Of a DNA stretch of 8,479 bases, positions 1 through 5,730 are shown one piece after another. This stretch comes from an uncultured Chloroflexota bacterium. GTDB taxonomy: Bacteria; Chloroflexota; Dehalococcoidia; SAR202; UBA11138. Location of the stretch: assembly GCA_913046025.1 (NCBI GenBank), contig CAJWRP010000065.1, positions 1 to 8,479 of the forward strand, written 5' to 3'. Position 1 is the first letter of the stretch; each line of letters starts with the position of its first letter. The notes beneath the pieces are model-generated. The model had not been told where the DNA came from. It saw only the letters and a list, made by a program, of their open reading frames with translations, and ran no database searches. The translations under genes and the position numbers were made by a program.

Positions 1-50
1 CACCACCGACACCGCCGGCAGCGGCCGCAGCGGCTCCTGCACAGGGCTAG
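1..50 (+). CDS. rpsE: C-terminal tail of 30S ribosomal protein S5 (partial, 5' end outside window)
   Basis: Only the last 15 codons and the stop are present, read in the frame beginning at base 3 and ending with TAG at 48-50. They encode a low-complexity tail of proline, threonine and a run of six alanines. The assignment rests on position: in the spc operon the gene directly before rpmD is rpsE, and S5 proteins of some phyla end in an Ala/Pro-rich extension. None of the conserved S5 RNA-binding fold is in the window, so the sequence alone cannot prove it. Of the three forward frames this one gives the most protein-like ending; frame 2 would run on to the TAA at 65-67 with an unconvincing Gly/Ser/Cys-rich peptide. 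Confidence 0.5.
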   Translation, partial: PPTPPAAAAAAPAQG

Positions 51-75
51 CCTGTCTTCAGTTGTAAATACGGCG

Positions 76-92
76 TGCTTGCCAAACAAGCA
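76..92 (+). other. Small hairpin in the rpsE-rpmD spacer
   Basis: TGCTTG at 76-81 pairs perfectly with CAAGCA at 87-92 around a five-base CCAAA loop. No T-run follows directly (the first, TCTTTT, is about twelve bases later), so it is not a classical intrinsic terminator. It could be an mRNA processing or stability element in the 74-base spacer, or chance. Confidence 0.3.
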
Positions 93-124
93 GCCTGCAA
101 ATCTTTTGAATACGAAAGTCTGTA

Positions 125-307
125 ATGGCAAAAATATCTGTGACATGGAAAGTTAGTGGAATAGGCTACGCTAGGGACCAGAGGCGCACCATAGAGGCGC
201 TCGGTCTTCGTAAGCTTCACCAGACGGTGATACACGATGATTCGCCGACCATAATGGGTATGGTTAACAAGGTGCGTCATCTGGTAGAAGTCCAACTGGC
301 CGACTAG
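125..307 (+). CDS. rpmD: 50S ribosomal protein L30
   Basis: This 60-residue protein matches the compact bacterial L30 form in length and pattern. It opens with a short beta strand (KISVTWKVSGIGY), continues with the typical helix and linker (RRTIEALGLRKLHQTVIHDD) and ends with a second helix and strand (GMVNKVRHLVEVQ). L30 is a small protein of the large subunit that contacts 23S rRNA. It sits between rpsE and rplO, its canonical spc operon position, although the spacers on both sides (74 and 126 bases) are long for this operon. The ATG at 125 gives the expected N-terminus. Only a weak purine stretch (GAAAG, about 114-118) precedes it, with no good Shine-Dalgarno sequence. Confidence 0.95.
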   Translation: MAKISVTWKVSGIGYARDQRRTIEALGLRKLHQTVIHDDSPTIMGMVNKVRHLVEVQLAD

Positions 308-433
308 TAGCGTATAAATAACGTGGGCCTATTGAAAATCACTCCATTATGTGGAGAGCGGCTTATGGGCGTTCGAAGTAAAGCAGAACAGGCCGGATAA
401 TCCGAAATTACATAAGACTAGTTAAAGGTTGAG

Positions 434-880
434 ATGCAACAACACGAGATTAATCCTCCGGGCGGTAAACACAAAAAGAGACGCCGCATAGGCCGCGGAG
501 ATAGCAGCGGTTTTGGCAGCTTTTCCGGCAAAGGCATGAAGGGACAAAAGTCCCGCAGTGGTGGCGGTGTTCGCCCAGGTTTCGAGGGCGGCCAGCTAGC
601 CCTGATGAAGAAGCTGCCTAAGATACGCGGGTTTACAAACGTCTTCCGAGTCTCTTATACACCTGTGAATATCGATAGGCTCACAGTGTTTGAGGCCAAT
701 ACCGAGATAACACCTGAACTTCTAAGTGAAGCGGGTATTGTCAGGGAACTGAAGACACCGATCAAGATCTTGGGGCGCGGGGAAATCGAAATCCCACTGT
801 CGGTAGCAGCTCACAAATTCTCGGCGTCTGCACGCCAGAAGATTGAAGCTGCAGGGGGAAGCGTCAGGGAGATCGGTTAA
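434..880 (+). CDS. rplO: 50S ribosomal protein L15
   Basis: The 148-residue product has the full L15 architecture. A basic, glycine-rich N-terminal extension with the conserved GRG (20-22), SGFGSFSGKGMKGQKSR (25-41) and GFEGGQ (49-54) threads into 23S rRNA. A globular C-terminal domain follows, with the ILGRGEIEIPLSVAAHKFS segment (112-130) and the terminal helix with EAAGG (138-142). L15 is a late-assembly protein of the large subunit. The ATG at 434 is preceded by AAAGG at 424-428 and gives the usual start just before the PPGGKHKKRRRIGRG block. Its TAA stop shares one base with the secY start (TAATG), so the two are probably translationally coupled. Confidence 0.97.
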   Translation: MQQHEINPPGGKHKKRRRIGRGDSSGFGSFSGKGMKGQKSRSGGGVRPGFEGGQLALMKKLPKIRGFTNVFRVSYTPVNIDRLTVFEANTEITPELLSEAGIVRELKTPIKILGRGEIEIPLSVAAHKFSASARQKIEAAGGSVREIG

Positions 881-2217
881 TGCGTCAGAACCAGGCTGCG
901 CGTTCACAAGAGATATCCAGACCTCAGCTAATCCAGTCCATGATAGATGCCATGCAGATACCAGATCTGCGTGGCAAAATTCTATTTACGATGGCTATGC
1001 TGGTAGTCTTCAGGTTCGTAGCTCACGTACCTGTTCCAGGTGTTGATCACCAGGCCTTGAGTCAGGCATTTGAGTCTCAGGCCCTATTGGGATTCCTGGA
1101 CCTGTTCAGTGGTGGTGCTCTGGCCAACCTTAGTGTGGCTGCGCTAGGTGTTTACCCGTACATTACCTCATCCATCGTGATGCAGATTCTTGTGCCTGTA
1201 ATTCCTGGCCTCAAGTCCCTATCACAAGAGGGCGAGTACGGACGCCAGCGAATTAATCAGTTTACCCACTGGTTGGCAGTTCCCATTGCTTTCATGCAGG
1301 GTTGGGGACAGCTGACGCTGCTCAATCAGTCCGGTGTTCTTCGCGACATTACTTTTGGATTAAACCTTCCGACGCTTTCGATGGTCGTGTCCATGGTGGC
1401 GGGCACTCTGTTCCTTGTATGGCTTGGTGAGCTCATCACGGAGCGAGGCCTGGGCAACGGAATTTCACTGATCATCTTTGGTGGAATCGTGGCCCGGTTC
1501 CCGCAGGTCGTGGGTCAGGGCTTCTTGCAGAGTGGTCAGGCTGCAGGCCTGCTGCTTCTAGGCATATTCGCTTTTGTAGTGATTTACAGCATCGTCTTGT
1601 TTACGGAGGCGCAGCGCAGAGTTCCCGTTCAGTACGGGCGCAGCGTGTTCCGGGGAGGTAGGATGCAGCGGCAAAGCGGCTCAACGTTCTTGCCGTTAAG
1701 AGTGAACTCTGCGGGTATGATCCCGCTGATATTCGCTTTTTCAATTGTTATATTACCGGGAACCATAGCTAATTATTTCACGAATCCCTTGAATGAGGGG
1801 TTCTTGTCCAGGCTGGCGCAGTTCTTCGCAAACTCTCTGGACCCATCGGCCTTCGGGTATTGGGCAGTGGTGTTTGTGCTGGTGGTGGTGTTCACGTTCT
1901 TTTACACTATAGTGACGTTTCAGCAACAGGATCTGTCTGGAAACTTGCAACGTAATGGCGGTTTCATTCCTGGTATTAGACCAGGGAAACCGACACAGGA
2001 TTATCTTATGCGCGTTCTAGTGCGCATTACGTGGGGTGGTGCGTTTTTCCTAGGCATCGTTGCTGTGCTGCCGTTCTTTATCACCGCAGCTACAGATGTT
2101 CGTTCGCTGACCCTAAGCAGCACAAGCCTGCTAATCATGGTAGGTGTTGCCTTGGACACCATGAGACAATTAGAGTCACAACTGTTAATGCGTAATTACG
2201 AAGGCTTCATACGATAA
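880..2217 (+). CDS. secY: Preprotein translocase subunit SecY
   Basis: SecY is the ten-helix channel of the Sec translocon in the cytoplasmic membrane. With SecE and SecG it passes unfolded proteins out of the cytoplasm (driven by SecA) or into the membrane. The 445-residue product has the family landmarks in order: RIPDLR-like start (IPDLRGKILFT, 27-37), the HVPVPGVD segment (49-56), the plug and helix 2 region (SGGALANLSVAALGVYPYI, 77-95), GNGISLIIFGGI (192-203), RRVPVQY (246-252), LPLRVNSAGMIPLIFA (271-286), GGFIPGIRPG (360-369) and the C-terminal MRNYEGF (437-443). The ATG at 880 overlaps the rplO stop and has AGGGAG at 866-871. A later ATG at 940 would match the shorter N-terminus of many SecY proteins but has no ribosome binding site, so I keep 880; this adds about 20 cytoplasmic residues. 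Confidence 0.97.
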   Translation: MRQNQAARSQEISRPQLIQSMIDAMQIPDLRGKILFTMAMLVVFRFVAHVPVPGVDHQALSQAFESQALLGFLDLFSGGALANLSVAALGVYPYITSSIVMQILVPVIPGLKSLSQEGEYGRQRINQFTHWLAVPIAFMQGWGQLTLLNQSGVLRDITFGLNLPTLSMVVSMVAGTLFLVWLGELITERGLGNGISLIIFGGIVARFPQVVGQGFLQSGQAAGLLLLGIFAFVVIYSIVLFTEAQRRVPVQYGRSVFRGGRMQRQSGSTFLPLRVNSAGMIPLIFAFSIVILPGTIANYFTNPLNEGFLSRLAQFFANSLDPSAFGYWAVVFVLVVVFTFFYTIVTFQQQDLSGNLQRNGGFIPGIRPGKPTQDYLMRVLVRITWGGAFFLGIVAVLPFFITAATDVRSLTLSSTSLLIMVGVALDTMRQLESQLLMRNYEGFIR

Positions 2218-2224
2218 GGCCTTC
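2200..2224 (+). other. Hairpin spanning the secY stop codon
   Basis: GAAGGCTT (2200-2207) can pair with AGGCCTTC (2217-2224), with one G-T wobble, around a nine-base loop. The stem includes the last secY codons and runs past the TAA at 2215-2217. There is no T-run after it (TGACAATAATA), so it does not look like a terminator. It may protect or process the mRNA between secY and adk. The left arm is coding, so part of the symmetry may be fortuitous. Confidence 0.3.
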
Positions 2225-2254
2225 TGACAATAATATAAGGGGCTATTCACAGAA

Positions 2255-2893
2255 TTGAAGGTAATACTTCTCGGGCCGCCTGGAGCCGGTAAAGGCACGC
2301 AGGCGGCCCGCATTGCTGAAAAGTTACAGGTCACCAAGGCTGCGTCCGGTGATCTGTTCAGAAACAACATAAAGGACAATACGGAACTGGGTCAACTGGC
2401 CAAGTCGTGCATGGACATGGGTATCTTGGTTCCTGACGATGTGACGATCAAACTGATTATGAATTGGGTGGATGGGGCGGAGCAAGCCAGGGGTTTTCTA
2501 CTGGATGGCTTTCCCAGAACGCTGGGCCAGGCGGAGGCACTGGACAAGGAAATGGCCGACAAGGGCGGCATAGATCTGGTGCTTTATATTAATGTGCCTA
2601 ATGCGGAGTTGATTCGGAGGTTGGCTGGACGTTTCATATGTAGGAACTGCCAGACGCCATATCACAAGAGCTACTCGCCTCCCCAAACGGTCGGAGTCTG
2701 CGATAAATGCGGTGGCGAGGTTTACCAGAGGGACGATGATAAGTCCGAGGTTGTCGGCAAGCGCCTGGAGGTCTTCTTCGCGGAGACGGAGCCCTTGGTG
2801 GAATACTATCGTAAGGCAGGAAACCTGAAAGAGGTCAATGGAGAGGCCAGTATCGAGGATGTTGGTGACGCCATTGAAGTGGTCCTGAGCTAG
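2255..2893 (+). CDS. adk: Adenylate kinase, zinc-binding long form
   Basis: The enzyme catalyses the reversible reaction ATP + AMP = 2 ADP in the cytoplasm. The 212-residue product starts with the P-loop GPPGAGKGT (7-15). It then has the AMP-binding ASGDLFR (30-36), FLLDGFPRT (81-89) with its conserved Asp and Arg, and an intact LID domain (about 122-160). The LID holds four cysteines as CxxC pairs (C129/C132 and C149/C152), the zinc-structured form found in Gram-positives and others but not in E. coli. The start is a TTG. It is forced: an in-frame TAA lies at 2231-2233, and no other usual start codon exists before the first beta strand (KVILLG). AAGGGG at 2237-2242 is the likely ribosome binding site, 12 bases upstream. 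Location after secY is the common spc operon arrangement. Confidence 0.96.
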   Translation: MKVILLGPPGAGKGTQAARIAEKLQVTKAASGDLFRNNIKDNTELGQLAKSCMDMGILVPDDVTIKLIMNWVDGAEQARGFLLDGFPRTLGQAEALDKEMADKGGIDLVLYINVPNAELIRRLAGRFICRNCQTPYHKSYSPPQTVGVCDKCGGEVYQRDDDKSEVVGKRLEVFFAETEPLVEYYRKAGNLKEVNGEASIEDVGDAIEVVLS

Positions 2894-2910
2894 GGTTCAA
2901 GACTAATTTT
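2882..2910 (+). terminator. Weak terminator-like hairpin at the end of adk
   Basis: GTCcTGAG (2882-2889) can pair with TTCAaGAC (2896-2903): seven pairs including one G-T wobble, one C/A mismatch and a six-base loop. TAATTTT (2904-2910) follows. The stem overlaps the adk stop and is not GC-rich, so any termination would be partial. It lies directly upstream of the promoter candidate at 2921-2949, which makes it more plausible. Confidence 0.25.
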
Positions 2911-2920
2911 GCGGAAATGA

Positions 2921-2949
2921 TTCAAAAATGGCTTGGGCTTTATTATAAT
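2921..2949 (+). promoter_or_regulatory. Sigma70-type promoter candidate upstream of map
   Basis: A consensus -10 box TATAAT is at 2944-2949. A -35 box TTCAAA (4 of 6 bases of TTGACA) is at 2921-2926, exactly 17 bases upstream. The spacer between adk and map is AT-rich compared with its surroundings. The predicted start of transcription, about 2956-2958, would give a leader of some 35 bases before the map ATG at 2993. It would drive map and the following alpha operon genes. Confidence 0.55.
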
Positions 2950-2992
2950 AGACCGATGCCTTTTATTTTAAGGACGAACTGAACAGTATAAG

Positions 2993-3796
2993 ATGATCCT
3001 ATCTAGAAAGAATCCTAGCGGAATTGAGATAAAGTCCGCAAAGGAAATTGAACTGATGCGCGGTGCCGGCCAGGTTGTGGCCGATACGAAAGTGTGTGTC
3101 AAAGAGGCAATTCGTCCTGGTATAACTACCGGAGAGTTGGACCACATCGCTGAGGACTATATCCGCAGTGTGGGTGCCATACCGTCTTTCAAGGGTTACA
3201 AGGCGGGGGGAAGTATTCCTTTTTCTGGAACCATATGCGCTTCGGTTAACGAGGAGATCGTCCACGGGATTCCCGGTGGCCGAGTTCTTCACGAGGGTGA
3301 TATCCTCAGTGTGGACTTCGGAGCGATTTTGCAGGGGTTTCACGGAGATAGCGCTTTCACCATTGGTGTGGGGCAAATCTCGGAAGAGGCGCAGCGCCTG
3401 ATAGATGTCACTCGAGAGTCGCTAAAGCGTGGCATTGCCCAGGTAAAGGCGGGCGGGCGCATAGGAGATATTTCACACGCCGTACAGACTTATGCCGAAT
3501 CACAGGGCTTCGGTGTCGTGCGGCAGTACGTTGGCCACGGAATTGGCCGGGCTCTTCACGAGGAGCCACAGGTGCCCAACTATGGCGAGGCCGGACGTGG
3601 TCCGTTGCTGAAGAAGGGCATGACCATAGCGATTGAGCCAATGCTCAACGTCGGAAGATGGGAGACTGAGCAGCTTAAAGATGGATGGACGGTTGTGACC
3701 GCTGACAGAAGTCTGTCGGCCCACTTTGAAGATACCGTCGCCATCACCCCAAAGGGTGCAGAGGTGCTCACAACGCCAGAAGGCTACTTCTTCTAG
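2993..3796 (+). CDS. map: Methionine aminopeptidase, type I
   Basis: The enzyme removes the N-terminal methionine from new cytoplasmic proteins when the second residue is small. The 267-residue product is a single pita-bread catalytic domain with all five metal ligands: D108 (in VDFG), D119 (in HGDSAFT), H182 (in GHGIGR), E215 (in AIEPM) and E246 (in FEDTVAITP). The substrate-positioning H91 ([10 protein letters not shown]) and H189 are also present. It has no N-terminal zinc-finger extension and no type II insert. The ATG at 2993 is forced, since TAA at 2969-2971 closes the frame and no GTG or TTG lies between. The only Shine-Dalgarno-like sequence, AAGGA at 2970-2974, is 18 bases away, unusually far. 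The gene follows adk as in many bacteria, but infA does not follow it. Confidence 0.96.
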   Translation: MILSRKNPSGIEIKSAKEIELMRGAGQVVADTKVCVKEAIRPGITTGELDHIAEDYIRSVGAIPSFKGYKAGGSIPFSGTICASVNEEIVHGIPGGRVLHEGDILSVDFGAILQGFHGDSAFTIGVGQISEEAQRLIDVTRESLKRGIAQVKAGGRIGDISHAVQTYAESQGFGVVRQYVGHGIGRALHEEPQVPNYGEAGRGPLLKKGMTIAIEPMLNVGRWETEQLKDGWTVVTADRSLSAHFEDTVAITPKGAEVLTTPEGYFF

Positions 3797-3848
3797 TCGG
3801 GGCTCAGGCCTATCATAAGAAGCGGTAGTTGGCAGGAGAGGATTCGAA

Positions 3849-3962
3849 ATGAAAGTATCAGCTTCAGTTAAAGTGCGATGTGCTAAGTGTCGGGTAATTC
3901 GCCGGAACCGCAAAGTAATGATCATTTGTGAAAATCCAAGGCACAAGCAGAGGCAAGGCTAA
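3849..3962 (+). CDS. rpmJ: 50S ribosomal protein L36
   Basis: This 37-codon gene encodes the smallest ribosomal protein. It begins [11 protein letters not shown] and ends with the family signature [10 protein letters not shown]. It is the zinc-ribbon type, with ligands C11, C14, C27 and H32 in the spacing of the classical 37-residue form. L36 binds 23S rRNA and helps fix the late structure of the large subunit. A strong purine-rich ribosome binding site (AGGAGAGGA, 3834-3842) precedes the ATG at 3849. The gene is 52 bases after map and 35 bases before rpsM, the standard head of the alpha operon apart from the missing infA. Confidence 0.97.
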   Translation: MKVSASVKVRCAKCRVIRRNRKVMIICENPRHKQRQG

Positions 3963-3997
3963 GGCCTCGAGCCGATAGGGTAATCTAAGGAGACACT

Positions 3998-4375
3998 ATG
4001 GCAATAGTTTCCGGTGTAAACATACCTGACAACAAGAGAGTAGAAATATCCCTCCGCAGCATATTCGGTATTGGTGCAACTCGGGCGCATGACATCGTGG
4101 ATAAGGCTGGAATCATTGGCAATCCACGAGTCAGTGAACTTGATGAGCTTGATTTGACGCGAATCCGCGAGATCGTGGACCGCGAGCAGATAGTGGAAGG
4201 CGACCTCCGCAGGGAAGTCAGCCTCAACATCCGCCGTCTGATCGATATCGGAACGTACCGGGGCCTTCGTCACAGGCGCGGTCTGCCAACGAGAGGTCAG
4301 AGGACTCGGACCAACGCCAGGGCCAAGCGCGGGCGCAAGATGCCGGTGGCTGGTCGTAGGCGTACTACCAAGTAA
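3998..4375 (+). CDS. rpsM: 30S ribosomal protein S13
   Basis: S13 sits in the head of the small subunit, contacts the P-site tRNA and forms bridges with the large subunit. The 125-residue product has the N-terminal helix-turn-helix domain with SIFGIGATRA (21-30). It then carries the diagnostic basic motif GLRHRRGLPTRGQRTRTNAR (89-108) and a long arginine/lysine-rich tail that reaches the tRNA. The start is clear: AAGGAG at 3987-3992 lies five bases before the ATG. It is followed at 42 bases by rpsK, as in nearly all bacteria. Confidence 0.98.
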   Translation: MAIVSGVNIPDNKRVEISLRSIFGIGATRAHDIVDKAGIIGNPRVSELDELDLTRIREIVDREQIVEGDLRREVSLNIRRLIDIGTYRGLRHRRGLPTRGQRTRTNARAKRGRKMPVAGRRRTTK

Positions 4376-4402
4376 TATTTATCTATAACTCTAATTCAGG
4401 GA

Positions 4403-4415
4403 TAGGAAGTTCCTA
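4403..4415 (+). promoter_or_regulatory. rpsK ribosome binding site inside a perfect inverted repeat
   Basis: TAGGAAGTTCCTA is symmetric about its central base (six-base arms). As RNA it can fold into a five-pair stem (4403-4407 with 4411-4415) and an AGU loop. The left arm is the rpsK Shine-Dalgarno sequence (AGGAAG, 4404-4409), and the repeat ends two bases before the ATG at 4418. The stem is short, so control by base pairing is possible but not shown. Confidence 0.4.
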
Positions 4416-4417
4416 AT

Positions 4418-4804
4418 ATGCCAAGGCGACCACGAACTAGGCGTCGAGAGCGAAAGTCCGTACCTGTAGGCAAGGCTTTCATTCAGTCGACATTTAATAA
4501 CACGATCATTACCCTCACGGACCCAGCCGGAAATGTTTTGGCATGGGGCAGCGCAGGGACTGTAGGGTTTAAGGGCTCACGTAAGTCCACGCCCTTTGCG
4601 GCTCAGCGTGCCGCCGAAGACGCTGCGCGTAAGGGCATGGAGAATGGTCTACGACAGGTCCAGGTATTCGTTCGCGGGCCAGGATCTGGCAGAGAGGCCG
4701 CCATTAGGGCGATTCAGGCCGCTGGCATTATGGTAACCAGCATACGAGATGTGACTCCGATTCCGCATAACGGAGCCAGGCCACCCAAGCGAAGGCGGGT
4801 ATAG
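4418..4804 (+). CDS. rpsK: 30S ribosomal protein S11
   Basis: S11 lies on the platform of the small subunit, near the mRNA exit and E site. The 128-residue product has a basic N-terminal arm ([12 protein letters not shown]), then [18 protein letters not shown] (22-39), the [19 protein letters not shown] region (45-63), [15 protein letters not shown] (85-99) and the C-terminal signature [20 protein letters not shown] (109-128). Where many S11 proteins have HNGCRPPK, this one has alanine (A120). The Asn-Gly pair that becomes isoaspartate in E. coli S11 is kept. The Shine-Dalgarno sequence AGGAAG is eight bases upstream and lies in an inverted repeat. The next gene is not rpsD, as expected, but a membrane protein gene 26 bases on. 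Confidence 0.98.
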   Translation: MPRRPRTRRRERKSVPVGKAFIQSTFNNTIITLTDPAGNVLAWGSAGTVGFKGSRKSTPFAAQRAAEDAARKGMENGLRQVQVFVRGPGSGREAAIRAIQAAGIMVTSIRDVTPIPHNGARPPKRRRV

Positions 4805-4830
4805 AGTATTAATTGAGGAAGTAACGTTAC

Positions 4831-5661
4831 GTGGATAGCCGCCCCGGGGACTTTCCTGAGAGATCTCTCGGAGAAATCCTAAATGAGACCTTCGTTATCT
4901 ACGGCAAGCATTTTTGGAAATTACTTGGTTTATCGGCAATAGTTCACGTTCCGATAAACCTAGTGGGACTGGTTATAGGTAAAGATACGTGGACCATTGT
5001 GATATTGGTTATAGTTGCCATTCTTGCAACGTTCATGGTGTACGGCGCCACAGTAGTCGCCGTGGGCCAGCAGTACATTTACGGTAAGATAAAGATTGCC
5101 AGTTGCTACCAAAGGGCTTGGTGGCGAGTATTTTCACTGACACAGCTGGCAGTGGTTCTAGCGGGCGCACTAGTCCTAACAGCGGGCCTAGCTTTTGCGG
5201 CCTTTGAAGTGAGGGCGCAGGGATTGGAACTACGTTCATTTCTGTTGTTGAGTATTTCCGGCCTGCTAATGGGATTCCTGGTTTACGCGACGGTTGCGGT
5301 CCAGGCGGTCCTGCTGGAAGGGTACAAGTTCGTCGGTGGCATTAGGCGGAGCACAAGGCTCGTAAATGGAAGCTGGCGGCGAGTTTTTGGCATGTCGGCT
5401 GTAATTGGCCTGGTAACAGTAGGGCTGTTCATGCTGGTGGCCGTACCGTTCTTAATCATCGGAGGGATCGTTCTAGGCCCAGAGCCAGAGGGTTTTGGTG
5501 CCACGGTATTTTCTTCCGTCGGGGGGATGGTAGTCTCGGTGGTGACATCGCCGGTCGGGTTTATTGCGACTACACTTATTTATTTTGACTTAAGGGTACG
5601 GAAAGAGGGATACGACATGGAGACTCTTTCCAACGAAATGGACTTGCAGCCTACATTTTAG
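4831..5661 (+). CDS. Integral membrane protein of unknown function inserted in the alpha operon
   Basis: This 276-residue protein has no enzyme motif that I recognise. It shows six hydrophobic segments, at about 28-50, 53-79, 101-125, 136-162, 187-217 and 225-252. A polar N-terminus precedes them (RSLGEILNETFVIYGKHFWKL, beginning at 11) and a charged tail follows (YFDLRVRKEGYDMETLSNEMD, 251-271). There is no signal peptide. The overall plan resembles a broad family of multi-helix bacterial membrane proteins related to the membrane domain of glycerophosphodiester phosphodiesterases (DUF7847-like). In that family an N-terminal GEIL-type motif and a C-terminal YYDLRxRKEG-like motif are common; this is recalled resemblance, not a search. 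The GTG start is forced: TAA at 4822-4824 closes the frame and no other start precedes helix 1. GAGGA (4815-4819) serves it. It lies 26 bases after rpsK and 69 before rpsD on the same strand, so it is probably cotranscribed with ribosomal genes. Confidence 0.85.
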   Translation: MDSRPGDFPERSLGEILNETFVIYGKHFWKLLGLSAIVHVPINLVGLVIGKDTWTIVILVIVAILATFMVYGATVVAVGQQYIYGKIKIASCYQRAWWRVFSLTQLAVVLAGALVLTAGLAFAAFEVRAQGLELRSFLLLSISGLLMGFLVYATVAVQAVLLEGYKFVGGIRRSTRLVNGSWRRVFGMSAVIGLVTVGLFMLVAVPFLIIGGIVLGPEPEGFGATVFSSVGGMVVSVVTSPVGFIATTLIYFDLRVRKEGYDMETLSNEMDLQPTF

Positions 5662-5730
5662 GAATCGCATCAACCTTACATAAATTGATTATTATGACTG
5701 GAAAAATCTGGAGGACTGAAAACTAAAGCA

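Noticed and set aside
350..382. Ten-codon open frame in the rpmD-rplO spacer, starting ATGTGGAGAG
   Set aside because: It has no ribosome binding site, and such short frames are expected by chance.
940..942. Alternative secY start
   Set aside because: It would match a shorter SecY N-terminus but lacks a ribosome binding site, while the overlapping ATG at 880 has AGGGAG at good spacing.
2999..3376. 125-codon open frame on the minus strand opposite map
   Set aside because: It lies entirely opposite a confirmed methionine aminopeptidase gene, has no recognisable protein features, and is explained by codon bias of the real gene.
3500..3946. 148-codon open frame on the minus strand across the end of map and rpmJ
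   Set aside because: It is antisense to two well-supported genes, and its translation resembles no family.
5694..5726. Ten-codon open frame upstream of rpsD that contains the GGAGG
   Set aside because: It has no ribosome binding site of its own and nothing supports a leader peptide; the GGAGG more likely serves rpsD.
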